Below, piece by piece: positions 49,218 to 57,934 of a DNA stretch of 64,000 nt (its first letter is position 1; each line of letters begins with the position of its first letter). Origin of the DNA: Prevotellaceae bacterium (GTDB lineage: Bacteria > Bacteroidota > Bacteroidia > Bacteroidales > Bacteroidaceae); contig JAHZGX010000008.1 in NCBI GenBank assembly GCA_019420585.1, positions 1 through 64,000 on the forward strand, in the 5' to 3' direction. Position numbers and translations under genes: made by a program. A model generated the notes under the pieces. The model did not search any database and had not been told where the DNA came from. It saw nothing but the letters and a program-made list of their open reading frames with translations.

Positions 49218-49799
49218 ATGGAAACGCAGAATTCCAAAAACATATTGTCCGGCAGAAGGCTTTCGATGGAACACATCGCGGCCTTCTGCCGACTTATGAA
49301 AGGCCAAGACGGTGATTCCAAGAAAGAAGAACTCTACGCCCTCACACTTGACAACGATGAGCATACGGCGTTCAACGCCCTGCACGTCTTTACTCACTTA
49401 GACACCCAAGACCTTGACTGGTTGCTTGACAAACACGACGAACTCATCAACAGAGCGCTGAAGGAGCATCATCAGCGCAAGTTGCGGTTGCTGCTGACTC
49501 TGCTGCAGAAGCAACCTTTCCCCAGTAACGACCTGAGGCCAGAGTTTATAGATTTTTGCATGAGGCGCATCACAAACACCACATTCCCCTATGCAATAAG
49601 GGCATTATGTATGAAATTGGCTTGCAAGCAGATGATTCATTTTCCCGAACTGACGGATGAACTGGAGGCCACCATGCAACTGTTGGAACTGGAAGAACTT
49701 TCTCCCGGACTCCAGTCGGCCTGCCGGCAGGTGACAGCCAGCATCAAGTCTGCCAGAAAGAAGCCGGCCACGCATGCACTCCACCCACGCCGCACATAA
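49218..49799 (+). CDS. Conserved hypothetical helical-repeat-like protein
   Basis: A 193-residue soluble protein of unknown function. The sequence is almost all helix with a HEAT-like rhythm (AFNALHVFTHLDTQDLDWLL, then RKLRLLLTLLQKQPF, then IRALCMKLACKQMIHFPELT). No catalytic motif or membrane segment is seen. It starts 9 bp after the stop of the upstream gene, so they are probably co-transcribed. The C-terminus is basic (SARKKPATHALHPRRT). Confidence 0.65.
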   Translation: METQNSKNILSGRRLSMEHIAAFCRLMKGQDGDSKKEELYALTLDNDEHTAFNALHVFTHLDTQDLDWLLDKHDELINRALKEHHQRKLRLLLTLLQKQPFPSNDLRPEFIDFCMRRITNTTFPYAIRALCMKLACKQMIHFPELTDELEATMQLLELEELSPGLQSACRQVTASIKSARKKPATHALHPRRT

Positions 49800-49847
49800 G
49801 CACTTGTCCGCTTACAACTCCACCCACCAGACCCTCTTCCCATGCCC

Positions 49848-50888
49848 TCAAGGATTGCGCAACCGCCGAAGCAGTTCTTGGTTGATGCGCCTCATGCGGG
49901 TCTGTCCTTCCATCAAGTCACGCTTGAGAGAAAGGAACTCCACGTTCACATTATTATATATGTCACTGAATGTGTGCAGCAAGGGTGGCAGGTAAGGCTG
50001 CTTATTGGTGTTCACCACGATGCGTATGTCCTGAGGCACCACGCGCACGTCAATCTCGCAACCTTCTTCCTTGGGGTCGCCGTCAAAGTGTATGACTCCC
50101 GGATTGGAACGGTATATCTTCATGTGCCGGCACTTGAAACTGCGTATCTTGCTGTTCTGCGTAATGGTCTTGTTGAACAATTGTATGGCAATCTGAGGAG
50201 CCTCCAGCACGTTGAACGGCTCCATCACTGTCACGTCCATCAGTCCGTCACTCATGCTTGCATGAGGTGCAATGTACACATTGTTGCCATACTGGCTGGC
50301 ATTGGCACAGGCTATGAGAAACGCTTTGAACTGCTTCCTTTCCCCATCGATTTCCAACTCATACGTGTCGGAATGGTATTTCAAGCCTTCCTTCAGCGTG
50401 TTCTCAATGTAGGAAAGCAGTCCGCGCCGCCCGCTTTGGGCAAACTTGCTGCTCACAAAGGCATCAAACCCCACGCCGCAAGTGCAGAAGAAAGGCGTGC
50501 CGTTGATGATCCCGTAGTCCAGACTCTTTATCCTGCAATCGGCAAGCACCTGCATGGCTCCTTCGGGATTCATGGGAATATAAAGGTGCCGCGCCAGTCC
50601 GTTTCCGCTTCCACAGGGAATGATGCCCAGCGCCGTACGCGTGTGCACCAGACTCCTGGCCACCTCATTGACCGTACCGTCACCGCCCACGGCCACCACC
50701 ACATCCACACATTCACGCACAGCCTCTCCGGCCAGCAGGGCAGCATGTCCGCCGTGCTCCGTGTAAGCCACACGCACGTCAAACTTCTCCGCACTCAAAT
50801 ACTTGGGGATAAGAGCCACGATGCGCTTCTTGTCCGTTGTCCCAGAAATGGGATTCACAATAAAGAGTATCGATGTCCTGTTTTGCAT
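49848..50888 (-). CDS. Diacylglycerol kinase-type lipid kinase
   Basis: A 346-residue lipid kinase of the DAGK/sphingosine kinase fold. ILFIVNPISGT near the start, VVAVGGDGTVNEV near residue 60 (the GGDGT nucleotide motif), and IIPCGSGNGLARHL near 85 are typical, with a beta-sandwich C-terminal domain. Such enzymes use ATP to phosphorylate diacylglycerol or sphingoid lipids at the membrane. It is divergent from the serine palmitoyltransferase gene, so a sphingolipid substrate is plausible but not shown. The start at 50888 is preferred to the frame start at 50975. Confidence 0.88.
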   Translation of the reverse strand: MQNRTSILFIVNPISGTTDKKRIVALIPKYLSAEKFDVRVAYTEHGGHAALLAGEAVRECVDVVVAVGGDGTVNEVARSLVHTRTALGIIPCGSGNGLARHLYIPMNPEGAMQVLADCRIKSLDYGIINGTPFFCTCGVGFDAFVSSKFAQSGRRGLLSYIENTLKEGLKYHSDTYELEIDGERKQFKAFLIACANASQYGNNVYIAPHASMSDGLMDVTVMEPFNVLEAPQIAIQLFNKTITQNSKIRSFKCRHMKIYRSNPGVIHFDGDPKEEGCEIDVRVVPQDIRIVVNTNKQPYLPPLLHTFSDIYNNVNVEFLSLKRDLMEGQTRMRRINQELLRRLRNP

Positions 50889-51002
50889 AATCAAGCACAA
50901 ATTTAAGTAAAAACACACATTCGCTGACAAGAAGACCAGCCAAAAGTGGATTGCCCTTGCAGTTTTTCCATACACACATATCCGTTATCGGTAAAAAAGC
51001 AC

Positions 51003-51010
51003 TACCTTTG
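51003..51010 (+). promoter_or_regulatory. -7 box for the serine palmitoyltransferase gene
   Basis: TACCTTTG, 46 bp upstream of the ATG at 51057. Confidence 0.55.
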
Positions 51011-51056
51011 CACAACTATTTTATGCCCACAGGGGCACGATGAACAATCAAAAAAG

Positions 51057-52241
51057 ATGGGACTATTACAAGACAAATGCGCTAAGTACACCCTGCCTCA
51101 GCAGTTCATGAAGGCAGGTATATATCCGTACTTCCGCGAGATTGAAGGCAAACAGGGAACAGAAGTAACCATGGGCGGACACCATGTGCTCATGTTCGGT
51201 TCTAACGCTTATACAGGACTCACGGGCGACCAGCGCGTGATAGATGCCGGCATCGCCGCCATGCAGAAATACGGCAGCGGATGTGCAGGAAGCCGCTTCC
51301 TCAACGGCACACTCGACATACACGTGCAACTGGAGAAGGAACTGGCCGAGTTCGTAGGCAAGGACGAGGCTCTGTGCTTCGCCACGGGATTCACAGTAAA
51401 CAGCGGTGTCATCAGCCAGTTGGTGGACCGTAATGACTATATCATCTGCGATGACCGTGACCACGCCAGCATTGTGGACGGACGACGACTGAGTTTTGCC
51501 ACCCAACTGAAATACAAGCACAATGACATGGAGGATCTGGAAAAGCAACTCCAGAAGTGTGACCCCGACCGCATCAAACTCATCGTGGTGGACGGGGTGT
51601 TCAGCATGGAGGGTGACCTATGCAAGTTGCCGGAAATTATCGCGCTGAAGAAAAAGTATAACGCCACCGTCATGGTGGACGAGGCTCACGGCATAGGCGT
51701 GTTCGGCAGAGAAGGACGCGGAGTGTGTGACCACTTCGGCCTGACCAAGGATGTGGACCTAATTATGGGCACATTCTCCAAGTCACTGGCCTCGATAGGC
51801 GGATTCATCGCTGCCGACAGCAGCGTCATCAACTGGCTCCGCCACAATGCACGCACCTATATATTCAGTGCAAGCAGCACGCCTGCAGCCACCGCATGCG
51901 CACGCGAAGCCCTGCACATCATCCAGAACGAGCCCGAACGCCTGGCTGCACTATGGGACGTGACCAACTACGCCCTAAAACGTTTCCGCGAAGAAGGCTT
52001 CGAGATTGGCGACACGGAGAGCCCCATCATCCCACTCTACGTGCGTGACACTGACAAGACATTCCGCGCCGTGGCCATGGCATTTGAAGAGGGCGTGTTC
52101 ATCAACCCCGTCATCCCCCCTGCATGTGCCCCGCAGGACACATTGGTGAGATACGCACTCATGGCCACACATACGCATGAACAGGTGGACAAATCGGTGG
52201 AGAAACTGAAGAAGGTGTTCCGCGAATTGGAAATCCTTTAA
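51057..52241 (+). CDS. spt: Serine palmitoyltransferase (alpha-oxoamine synthase)
   Basis: A 394-residue PLP enzyme that condenses L-serine with palmitoyl-CoA to 3-ketosphinganine, the first step of sphingolipid synthesis, in the cytoplasm. The sequence matches the Bacteroides enzyme closely: MGLLQDKCAKYTLPQQFM, EGKQGTEVTMGGHHVLMFGS, CDDRDHASIVDGRR (His near 136), VMVDEAHGIGVFG near 206, and the PLP lysine 242 in GTFSKSLASIGGF. It starts at 51057 after a TACCTTTG promoter box. The start in the longer frame (50946) lies upstream of the promoter. A stable hairpin terminator follows. Confidence 0.93.
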   Translation: MGLLQDKCAKYTLPQQFMKAGIYPYFREIEGKQGTEVTMGGHHVLMFGSNAYTGLTGDQRVIDAGIAAMQKYGSGCAGSRFLNGTLDIHVQLEKELAEFVGKDEALCFATGFTVNSGVISQLVDRNDYIICDDRDHASIVDGRRLSFATQLKYKHNDMEDLEKQLQKCDPDRIKLIVVDGVFSMEGDLCKLPEIIALKKKYNATVMVDEAHGIGVFGREGRGVCDHFGLTKDVDLIMGTFSKSLASIGGFIAADSSVINWLRHNARTYIFSASSTPAATACAREALHIIQNEPERLAALWDVTNYALKRFREEGFEIGDTESPIIPLYVRDTDKTFRAVAMAFEEGVFINPVIPPACAPQDTLVRYALMATHTHEQVDKSVEKLKKVFRELEIL

Positions 52242-52299
52242 TACACACAGACTCTCCTGTGTGCTCCAAAAAGAGTTGCACAAGAGACTTATACAGCAC

Positions 52300-52328
52300 A
52301 AGCACCCTGCCCGAAAGGCAGAGTGCTT
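52300..52328 (+). terminator. Terminator of the serine palmitoyltransferase gene
   Basis: AAGCACCCTGCC (52300-52311) pairs with GGCAGAGTGCTT (52317-52328) around CGAAA, with one mismatch, followed by TCATTTTATAAT. Confidence 0.75.
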
Positions 52329-52508
52329 TCATTTTATAATATCCCTAGAAAAACACTTCACCTGCCAATGCCACTGACCACCTCGGGCAAGAACCCTTCG
52401 GCTACCGCGACGGCTCTTTTCACCTGTCCGAGCATTCCGCCGTGACACATTATTTTCCTAACTTTGCACCACGAACCGCCTACAGAGGCATGAAAGAAAA
52501 AAGGAAGA

Positions 52509-53069
52509 ATGGAAAGCAAAAAAAAACACGAGACGGTGGCCCTGCGCACAGCCACACCTGCCGATGCAGCAGGAATAAGAGCCATATATGCGCCTTACGT
52601 GCGCGAGACTGCGGTCACCTTTGAATATGAAGTCCCCACCGAAGAGGAATTTGCCCACCGAATCAGCCACACACTGGAGCGCTACCCCTACATCGTGGCG
52701 CATACCGATAAGAAGAAAATCGTGGGATATGCCTATGCCTCGGAGTATTACGCACGTGCGGCATACAGCAGGAGCGTGGAAGTATCCATCTATGTGGAAG
52801 CCGGGCTGCACGGCCTAGGCATCGGCCGAAAACTCTACCAGAGGCTGGAAACGGAATTACGCACAAGGGGCTTCCTCAATCTGACGGCCTGCATAGCATG
52901 GAGCGACAGCCCCGGGAAGTACCTCACGCGCCAAAGTCCGCTCTTCCACTCGCGCATGGGATACACGCAGTGTGCTCACTTCCACCAGATTGGCTACAAA
53001 TTTGGACAATGGTTCGACATTATCTGGATGGAGAAAATGCTGGGAGAGCACAAAGAAAAAGCGCAATAA
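52509..53069 (+). CDS. GNAT family N-acetyltransferase (phosphinothricin-type)
   Basis: A 186-residue acetyl-CoA-dependent N-acetyltransferase. LRTATPADAAGIRAIYAPYV near the start, then FEYEVPTEEEFAHRI, VEVSIYVEAGLHGLGIGRKL (the acetyl-CoA-binding QxxGxG-like loop), and a C-terminal GYKFGQWFDIIWME are typical of the phosphinothricin acetyltransferase-like group. Natural substrates of chromosomal members are often methionine derivatives or amino acids; here unknown. A TAACTTTG box lies just upstream near 52453. Confidence 0.87.
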   Translation: MESKKKHETVALRTATPADAAGIRAIYAPYVRETAVTFEYEVPTEEEFAHRISHTLERYPYIVAHTDKKKIVGYAYASEYYARAAYSRSVEVSIYVEAGLHGLGIGRKLYQRLETELRTRGFLNLTACIAWSDSPGKYLTRQSPLFHSRMGYTQCAHFHQIGYKFGQWFDIIWMEKMLGEHKEKAQ

Positions 53070-53094
53070 ACATCACGCTCCCAACTAAAGAAAA

Positions 53095-53691
53095 TTACTG
53101 GAAAGGAATGTGGCGAAGTGCACAGTCGAGCCTGCGCTGCAGTTCACCCAACCGCCCCATGCGTATGGAAAAAGTCATGTGGCACTGCATGTCACAGGTC
53201 TGGTCAACGATGCGTGCTTCCATAAGACGCGCCACCTTCATCACCGCATTCATGTCGGCATAGTCAAAATCTATGCTGCAAGAACCATCCACGGTGCGTT
53301 GATCCACCTCGGCAGCGTCCAGCGTAGCGGCCGCCGTGGTGCGGTAAGCCTCTATGAGCCCGCTTGTACCCAGTTTCACACCACCAAAATAACGTACCAC
53401 CAGCACGATGACATCAGTCAAGTCGCGGCTGTTGATCTGCCCCAGGATAGGCTTTCCTGCCGTTCCGCTCGGCTCACCATTGTCGTTGCTGCGGAACACC
53501 TCACGCTCAGCCCCCAGCATGTAAGCCCAGCAAACATGGCGTGCGTCATAATACTTTTTCTGATATTCGGCCACCAGACCCAGGGCTTCCTGGGCTGTGG
53601 TGACATGATGGGCAAAGCCAAGAAACTTGCTCCTGAGTTCGGAGTAAGTCCCTTGGCTTGTTCCCTTAATGGTCTGGTATTCATCCACCAT
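53095..53691 (-). CDS. YigZ / IMPACT family protein
   Basis: A 198-residue protein of the YigZ/IMPACT family. GTYSELRSKFLGFAHHV near the start, then RHVCWAYMLG, NDNGEPSGTAGKPIL and VIVLVVRYFGGVKLGTSGLI are the conserved motifs. The fold pairs an N-terminal UPF0029 domain with a small alpha/beta C-terminal domain. The role is not firmly known; relatives act in translation control. The start at 53691 is set by the MVDEYQTIKG beginning. It follows the DUF1015 gene on the minus strand. Confidence 0.88.
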   Translation of the reverse strand: MVDEYQTIKGTSQGTYSELRSKFLGFAHHVTTAQEALGLVAEYQKKYYDARHVCWAYMLGAEREVFRSNDNGEPSGTAGKPILGQINSRDLTDVIVLVVRYFGGVKLGTSGLIEAYRTTAAATLDAAEVDQRTVDGSCSIDFDYADMNAVMKVARLMEARIVDQTCDMQCHMTFSIRMGRLGELQRRLDCALRHIPFQ

Positions 53692-53704
53692 GGGCACGAA
53701 ACAA

Positions 53705-54952
53705 CTAAGAAAGTTTGTGTACCACCAGTCCGCTGCGCAACTTAGGCTCAAACCACGTGGCCTTGGGTGGCATGATGTTGCCGCTGTCGGCAATCCGTAT
53801 AATCTGCTGCATGCTCACGGGATAAAGCGCAAGTGCCATTTGCATCTCGCCACAGTCTACCCTCCGTTGCAGTTCTTCCAAGCCACGCAAACCACCCACA
53901 AAATCAATACGCTTGTCTGAGCGCAGGTCCTTGATGCCGAGAATGGCATCAAGGATACGGTTACTGCTGATACTCACGTCCAGGCTCCCAATGGGGTCGG
54001 ACTCATCCACCAGCCCCGGCTTCAGCATGAGGCTGTACCACTGTCCCTGCAGGTAGAGGCTGAACTCATGCAGGCAAGCGGGGCGATAAGGCTCTGCACC
54101 CTTAGGGGCAACCATGAAATCCTGCCCAAGCAAGGCAAGGAACTCATCGGACGTATGGCCGTTGAGGTCACGCACCACCCGGTTGTAATCCAGTATGGTA
54201 AGCTGACTGGCGGGGAAGCATACGGCCATCAGGTAATTGTACTCCTCGTTGCCAGTGTGTGCGGGGTTGGCTTTCGCCTTCTCCACGCCCACAAGTGCTG
54301 CTGCTGCCGTGCGGTGATGCCCATCGGCAATGTAAAGATGCGGCATGAGGGCAAAGCGGCGGGTAATGGCCGCCTGGTCATCAGCATTGTCCACCAACCA
54401 GAATTGATGGCGGAAGCCATCTACGGGGGCAATGAAGTCATACTCGGGCCTGCCGGCTGCGTAACGCGCCACGATGGCATCGAGTTCGGCATCGTCGGGG
54501 TAAGCCAGGAACACGGGTTCCATGTTGGCATCGCATGCCCGCACGTGCTTCATGCGGTCCTCCTCCTTGTCGCGGCGCGTGAGTTCGTGCTTGAGGATAA
54601 CTCCATTCATGTAGTCATCCACGGCCGCACCCACCACAAGGCCGTATTGCGTGTGGCCATTCATTGTCTGGGCATACACATAATACATGTCCCGGTCATC
54701 CTGCACCAGCCACCCTTCGCGCTGGAACTTGGCAAAGTTCTCGGCCGCACGCTGATACACGCGGGGGTCATACTCATCAGTGCCGGCGGGGAAATCTATC
54801 TCGGGCTTGATGACATGGTAGAGCGACTTCTCGTTCTGCCCGGCCTCAACCCTGGCCTCCTCTGAATCAAGCACGTCATAAGGACGGCTCTCCACCTGCT
54901 CCACCAGCGACTGTGGCGGACGCAAGCCTCTGAAAGGTTTTACGCGTGCCAT
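53705..54952 (-). CDS. DUF1015 family protein (serine-operon associated)
   Basis: A 415-residue protein of family DUF1015. It starts MARVKPFRGLRPPQSL, followed by VESRPYDVLDSEEARVEAG; the middle has LYIADGHHRTAAAALV, a conserved GHHRxxAA motif; YNYLMAVCFPASQLTILDYNR follows. The function is not established. In Bacteroidota it follows serC-serA as here, which suggests a role related to serine metabolism. The start codon overlaps the serA stop by one base (TAATG), so the two are translationally coupled. Confidence 0.88.
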   Translation of the reverse strand: MARVKPFRGLRPPQSLVEQVESRPYDVLDSEEARVEAGQNEKSLYHVIKPEIDFPAGTDEYDPRVYQRAAENFAKFQREGWLVQDDRDMYYVYAQTMNGHTQYGLVVGAAVDDYMNGVILKHELTRRDKEEDRMKHVRACDANMEPVFLAYPDDAELDAIVARYAAGRPEYDFIAPVDGFRHQFWLVDNADDQAAITRRFALMPHLYIADGHHRTAAAALVGVEKAKANPAHTGNEEYNYLMAVCFPASQLTILDYNRVVRDLNGHTSDEFLALLGQDFMVAPKGAEPYRPACLHEFSLYLQGQWYSLMLKPGLVDESDPIGSLDVSISSNRILDAILGIKDLRSDKRIDFVGGLRGLEELQRRVDCGEMQMALALYPVSMQQIIRIADSGNIMPPKATWFEPKLRSGLVVHKLS

Positions 54953-55872
54953 TATCGGTTTACCTGGAATTTGGTGACACCATCCTTCAGATAAGCCACA
55001 ATCTGACGTGCCGCAGCAATGCCGGCATTCACGTTGGCCTCCGCCGTCTGCGCTCCCATCTTCTTGGGGGTGGCAAAGTAACGGCCGGGGAACTCCGTGC
55101 AGAATGTATCGTGGGCCTCTGGTTTGATGTCGGTAATGTACTTCAGGTCGGTGCGCTCCTGCATGAGGCTTATCAGCCCTTGCTCGTCAATCACTTCCTT
55201 GCGTGCTGTGTTGAGCAGTATGCCGCCCTTCTTCATCTTGTCCACCAGGTCATGATTGATGCTCCGGCTGGTCTCGGGAGTGGCAGGAATGTGCAGGGAG
55301 ACAATGTCGCACTGCTCAAAGAGTTCATCACGCGAGTCAACAGCAGTCACTCCAGCCGCCTCAATGGCTTCCTTGGGACAGAAGGCATCATAGGCACAAA
55401 CCTCCATGCCGAAGCCCTTGGCAATGCGGGCAACATGACGACCTACGTTGCCAAAGGCCAGGATGCCCAGTTTCTTGCCCATCAACTCGGTGCCACTCGT
55501 GCCGTTGTAAAAATTACGCACGGCATACACAAGAAGCCCGAACACGAGTTCTGCCACACTGTTGGCATTCTGACCCGGAGTGTTCATGGCCACCACCTTG
55601 TGTGCAGTGGCGGCTTCCAGGTCAATGTTGTCATAGCCCGCACCCGCACGCACCACAATCTTCAGTTGCCCGGCGGCATCGAGCACCTCGCCGTCAACCT
55701 TGTCCGAGCGTATGATCAGTGCGTCTGCATCGGTCACGGCATCAAGCAACTGCGCCTTCTCGGTATATTTTTCCAGGAGAGCCACCTGGCCTCCGGCCTC
55801 TGTAATAACCTTCTTTATGCCATCCACAGCCACCTGGCTGAACGGTTTTTCCGTTGCTACAAGTACTTTCAT
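54952..55872 (-). CDS. serA: D-3-phosphoglycerate dehydrogenase
   Basis: A 306-residue NAD-dependent 2-hydroxyacid dehydrogenase that oxidises 3-phosphoglycerate, the first step of serine synthesis. It has GAGYDNIDLEAAT near residue 80, the dinucleotide motif GILAFGNVGRHVARIAKGFGM near 138, HIPATPETSRSIN, and the active-site region of the D-isomer family. This is the short form without C-terminal ACT domain. The start at 55872 is preferred to an in-frame ATG at 55920. It lies downstream of serC and is coupled to DUF1015 by TAATG. Confidence 0.9.
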   Translation of the reverse strand: MKVLVATEKPFSQVAVDGIKKVITEAGGQVALLEKYTEKAQLLDAVTDADALIIRSDKVDGEVLDAAGQLKIVVRAGAGYDNIDLEAATAHKVVAMNTPGQNANSVAELVFGLLVYAVRNFYNGTSGTELMGKKLGILAFGNVGRHVARIAKGFGMEVCAYDAFCPKEAIEAAGVTAVDSRDELFEQCDIVSLHIPATPETSRSINHDLVDKMKKGGILLNTARKEVIDEQGLISLMQERTDLKYITDIKPEAHDTFCTEFPGRYFATPKKMGAQTAEANVNAGIAAARQIVAYLKDGVTKFQVNR

Positions 55873-55968
55873 TGTGTCTATATATAATATAATGTATAAT
55901 AATAGGCATCCGCGCAGCAATCCGCTCTTCTGAGTGGGTTACCGGACGGACGACATTGCACATACTTG

Positions 55969-57036
55969 TCAGTGCTTAGCCTCAAACTCCTTCATGCAGG
56001 CCACCAGTGCCTGGCAACCCTCAACGCTCATGGCATTGTAGCAGCTGGCACGGAAGCCACCCACGTCACGGTGTCCCTTGATGCCCACCATGCCCTGCTG
56101 TGTGGCAAAGGCCAGGAACTCGTCCTGCAGGTCCTGATACTCAGGCTTGAGCACGAAAGTGATGTTCATCAGCGAGCGGCTATCCTCCTCGGCCGTGCCC
56201 ACGAAGAGTCTGTTACGGTCGATTTCACCATACACAATCTCGGCACGCTCCCGTGCATGTCTGTCCATGGCCTCAACTCCTCCCTGCGCCTTTATCCATT
56301 TCAAATTCTGCAGAGCACAGTAGATGGGTACCACGGGAGGCGTATTGAACATGCTGCCCTTCTTCACATGCGTGCGGTAATCCAGCATGGTGGGTATGGG
56401 GCGGCTCACATGTCCAAGCAGGTCTTCCTTCACAATCACGAAAGTCACTCCGGCCATGCTCAGGTTCTTCTGTGCACCGCCATAAATGATGCCATACTTG
56501 CTCACGTCCACCGGACGGGAGAAGATGTCACTGGACATGTCGGCCACAACCGGGATGGGAGAATCCAGGTCACGGCGCAACTCTGTTCCGTATATGGTAT
56601 TGTTGGTTGTTATATGCAGGTAGTCAGCATCCTCGGGAATGGTGAATCCTTTGGGGATATAGGTAAAATTACGATCCTTGCTGGACGCAACTTCCACCAC
56701 CTCGCCAAAGAGGCGTGCTTCCTTCTCGGCCTTTGTTGCCCACACGCCAGTGTTCAAGTAGGCAGCCTTCTTCTCCAAAAGATTATAGGGCACCATGCAA
56801 AACTCCAGGCTGGCTCCACCGCCAAGGAATAGCACAGAGTACCCATCGGGTATCTGGAGCAATTCCTTGAACAATGCCACAGCCTCATCGACCACCGGCT
56901 GGAAATTCTTGGCACGGTGGCTGATTTCCATCAGGCTGAGCCCCGACCCTTCAAACTCAAGACATGCAGAGGCCGTGGCCTCTATCACCTCGCGGGGCAG
57001 TATGCTTGGCCCCGCATTGAAATTGTACTTCTTCAT
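55969..57036 (-). CDS. serC: Phosphoserine aminotransferase
   Basis: A 355-residue PLP enzyme that converts 3-phosphohydroxypyruvate to phosphoserine using glutamate. It starts MKKYNFNAGPSILPREVIE, has ISHRAKNFQPVVDEAV near 40, LHITTNNTIYGTELR near 137 and the PLP-lysine region YGGAQKNLSMAGVTFVIV near 180-197. It is the first gene of the serC-serA-DUF1015 run. A TAAATTTG box on the minus strand at 57139-57146 is the likely promoter, about 100 bp upstream. Confidence 0.95.
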   Translation of the reverse strand: MKKYNFNAGPSILPREVIEATASACLEFEGSGLSLMEISHRAKNFQPVVDEAVALFKELLQIPDGYSVLFLGGGASLEFCMVPYNLLEKKAAYLNTGVWATKAEKEARLFGEVVEVASSKDRNFTYIPKGFTIPEDADYLHITTNNTIYGTELRRDLDSPIPVVADMSSDIFSRPVDVSKYGIIYGGAQKNLSMAGVTFVIVKEDLLGHVSRPIPTMLDYRTHVKKGSMFNTPPVVPIYCALQNLKWIKAQGGVEAMDRHARERAEIVYGEIDRNRLFVGTAEEDSRSLMNITFVLKPEYQDLQDEFLAFATQQGMVGIKGHRDVGGFRASCYNAMSVEGCQALVACMKEFEAKH

Positions 57037-57138
57037 GTCAATCTTTTAGTTGTTTACCACATATTACTATATCCTGAATTAAGCGGCTTCACAGATGCCG
57101 GAGTCATCCTCCCTTATCTTTTGGCCTACATACCACTA

Positions 57139-57146
57139 CAAATTTA
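57139..57146 (-). promoter_or_regulatory. -7 box for serC-serA-DUF1015
   Basis: The minus strand reads TAAATTTG, about 100 bp upstream of the serC start. Confidence 0.4.
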
Positions 57147-57252
57147 GCAATATTTACAGTTCGCCGACATAGGTAACATAATAAAAATTGACAAGAAACG
57201 GCATCCGACAAAAAAACATGTCGGCAGGCTTGCCCAGCCCAATAAAATGTAC

Positions 57253-57260
57253 TACTTTTG
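57253..57260 (+). promoter_or_regulatory. -7 box for tRNA-Pro
   Basis: TACTTTTG, 33 bp upstream of the tRNA; a TTG lies about 20 nt further upstream. Confidence 0.45.
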
Positions 57261-57293
57261 CAACGCTTTACGGGGAACAGTCCCTGTGCGGCA

Positions 57294-57369
57294 CGGGGTG
57301 TAGCGCAGTTGGTAGCGCACCTGGTTTGGGACCAGGTGGTCGCCCGTTCGAGTCGGGTCACCCCGACCA
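57294..57369 (+). tRNA. tRNA-Pro (TGG)
   Basis: A 76-nt proline tRNA. Acceptor CGGGGTG pairs with CACCCCG, the anticodon stem CCTGG/CCAGG encloses TTTGGGA with anticodon TGG, and the T arm has CGTTCGAGTCGG. CCA is encoded at 57367-57369. Confidence 0.95.
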
Positions 57370-57408
57370 CACAACAAAACAAAAGGCGGAAACATTTTCG
57401 CCAAAACA

Positions 57409-57440
57409 TTTGGAGATACAGGAATAAAGGCGTACCTTTG
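57409..57440 (+). promoter_or_regulatory. Promoter of tRNA-Cys
   Basis: TTTG at 57409-57412 and TACCTTTG at 57433-57440 with a 20-nt spacer, 17 bp upstream of the tRNA. Confidence 0.65.
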
Positions 57441-57457
57441 CAACGCTTTTACGGAAT

Positions 57458-57529
57458 GGTGCCTTGGATGAGTGGCTTAGTCAACGGTCTGCAAAACCGT
57501 GAACGGCGGTTCGAATCCGCCAGGCACCT
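57458..57529 (+). tRNA. tRNA-Cys (GCA)
   Basis: A 72-nt cysteine tRNA. Acceptor GGTGCCT pairs with AGGCACC, the anticodon stem ACGGT/ACCGT encloses CTGCAAA with anticodon GCA, and the T arm is GGCGGTTCGAATCCGCC. CCA is not encoded. Confidence 0.93.
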
Positions 57530-57551
57530 CACTCAAAACAACAGAAGAAGC

Positions 57552-57586
57552 AAAAAAAGCATCTCGTTTGTCGGGATGCTTTTTTT
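57552..57586 (+). terminator. Terminator after tRNA-Cys
   Basis: An AAAAAAAGCATC arm pairs with GATGCTTTTTTT across a short loop, followed by T residues: a clear rho-independent terminator, 22 bp after the tRNA. Confidence 0.85.
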
Positions 57587-57714
57587 GCATCCCCCTCTCC
57601 CAGCAAAAACATGGGGGCTCAGCGTTTTGGGAGCTCAGTACAGAGAAGACAGATTGTCCCGAACACCAAAATAACATACGCTACCCCCCCCTCGCGTCTT
57701 GACATTGTCAAGAT

Positions 57715-57835
57715 TTCAGAAACAAAAGCACGAAAAAGCGCCTGCCTAGGAAAAAATAAAAATCCAGTTGGAAAAAAATTTTTTCCTAACTGGAAACATA
57801 AAATCGGGTGGTTTGGCGAAAACGCGAATATGTAA
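57715..57835. repeat. Dispersed intergenic repeat, copy 3 (22-bp-phased boxes)
   Basis: Related to 24160-24295. CCAGTTGG at 57764 and CTAACTGG at 57786 are 22 bp apart, with a decayed box near 57742. The flanks share GATTTCAGAAA, CACGAAAAA and, downstream, a GCGAAAACGCGAAT-type stretch with copy 2. It lies between tRNA-Cys and the convergent 57935 gene; the rest of 57587-57934 has no recognised feature. Confidence 0.6.
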
Positions 57836-57934
57836 AGAAGAAGAAATTCATGCCCAAGGAAAATCACTGCGCCGTTTTTGTGTCCGTTCCTCTTCCCAAG
57901 AGGAAAGCAACAGGCAACACAATGAGATACGGAA

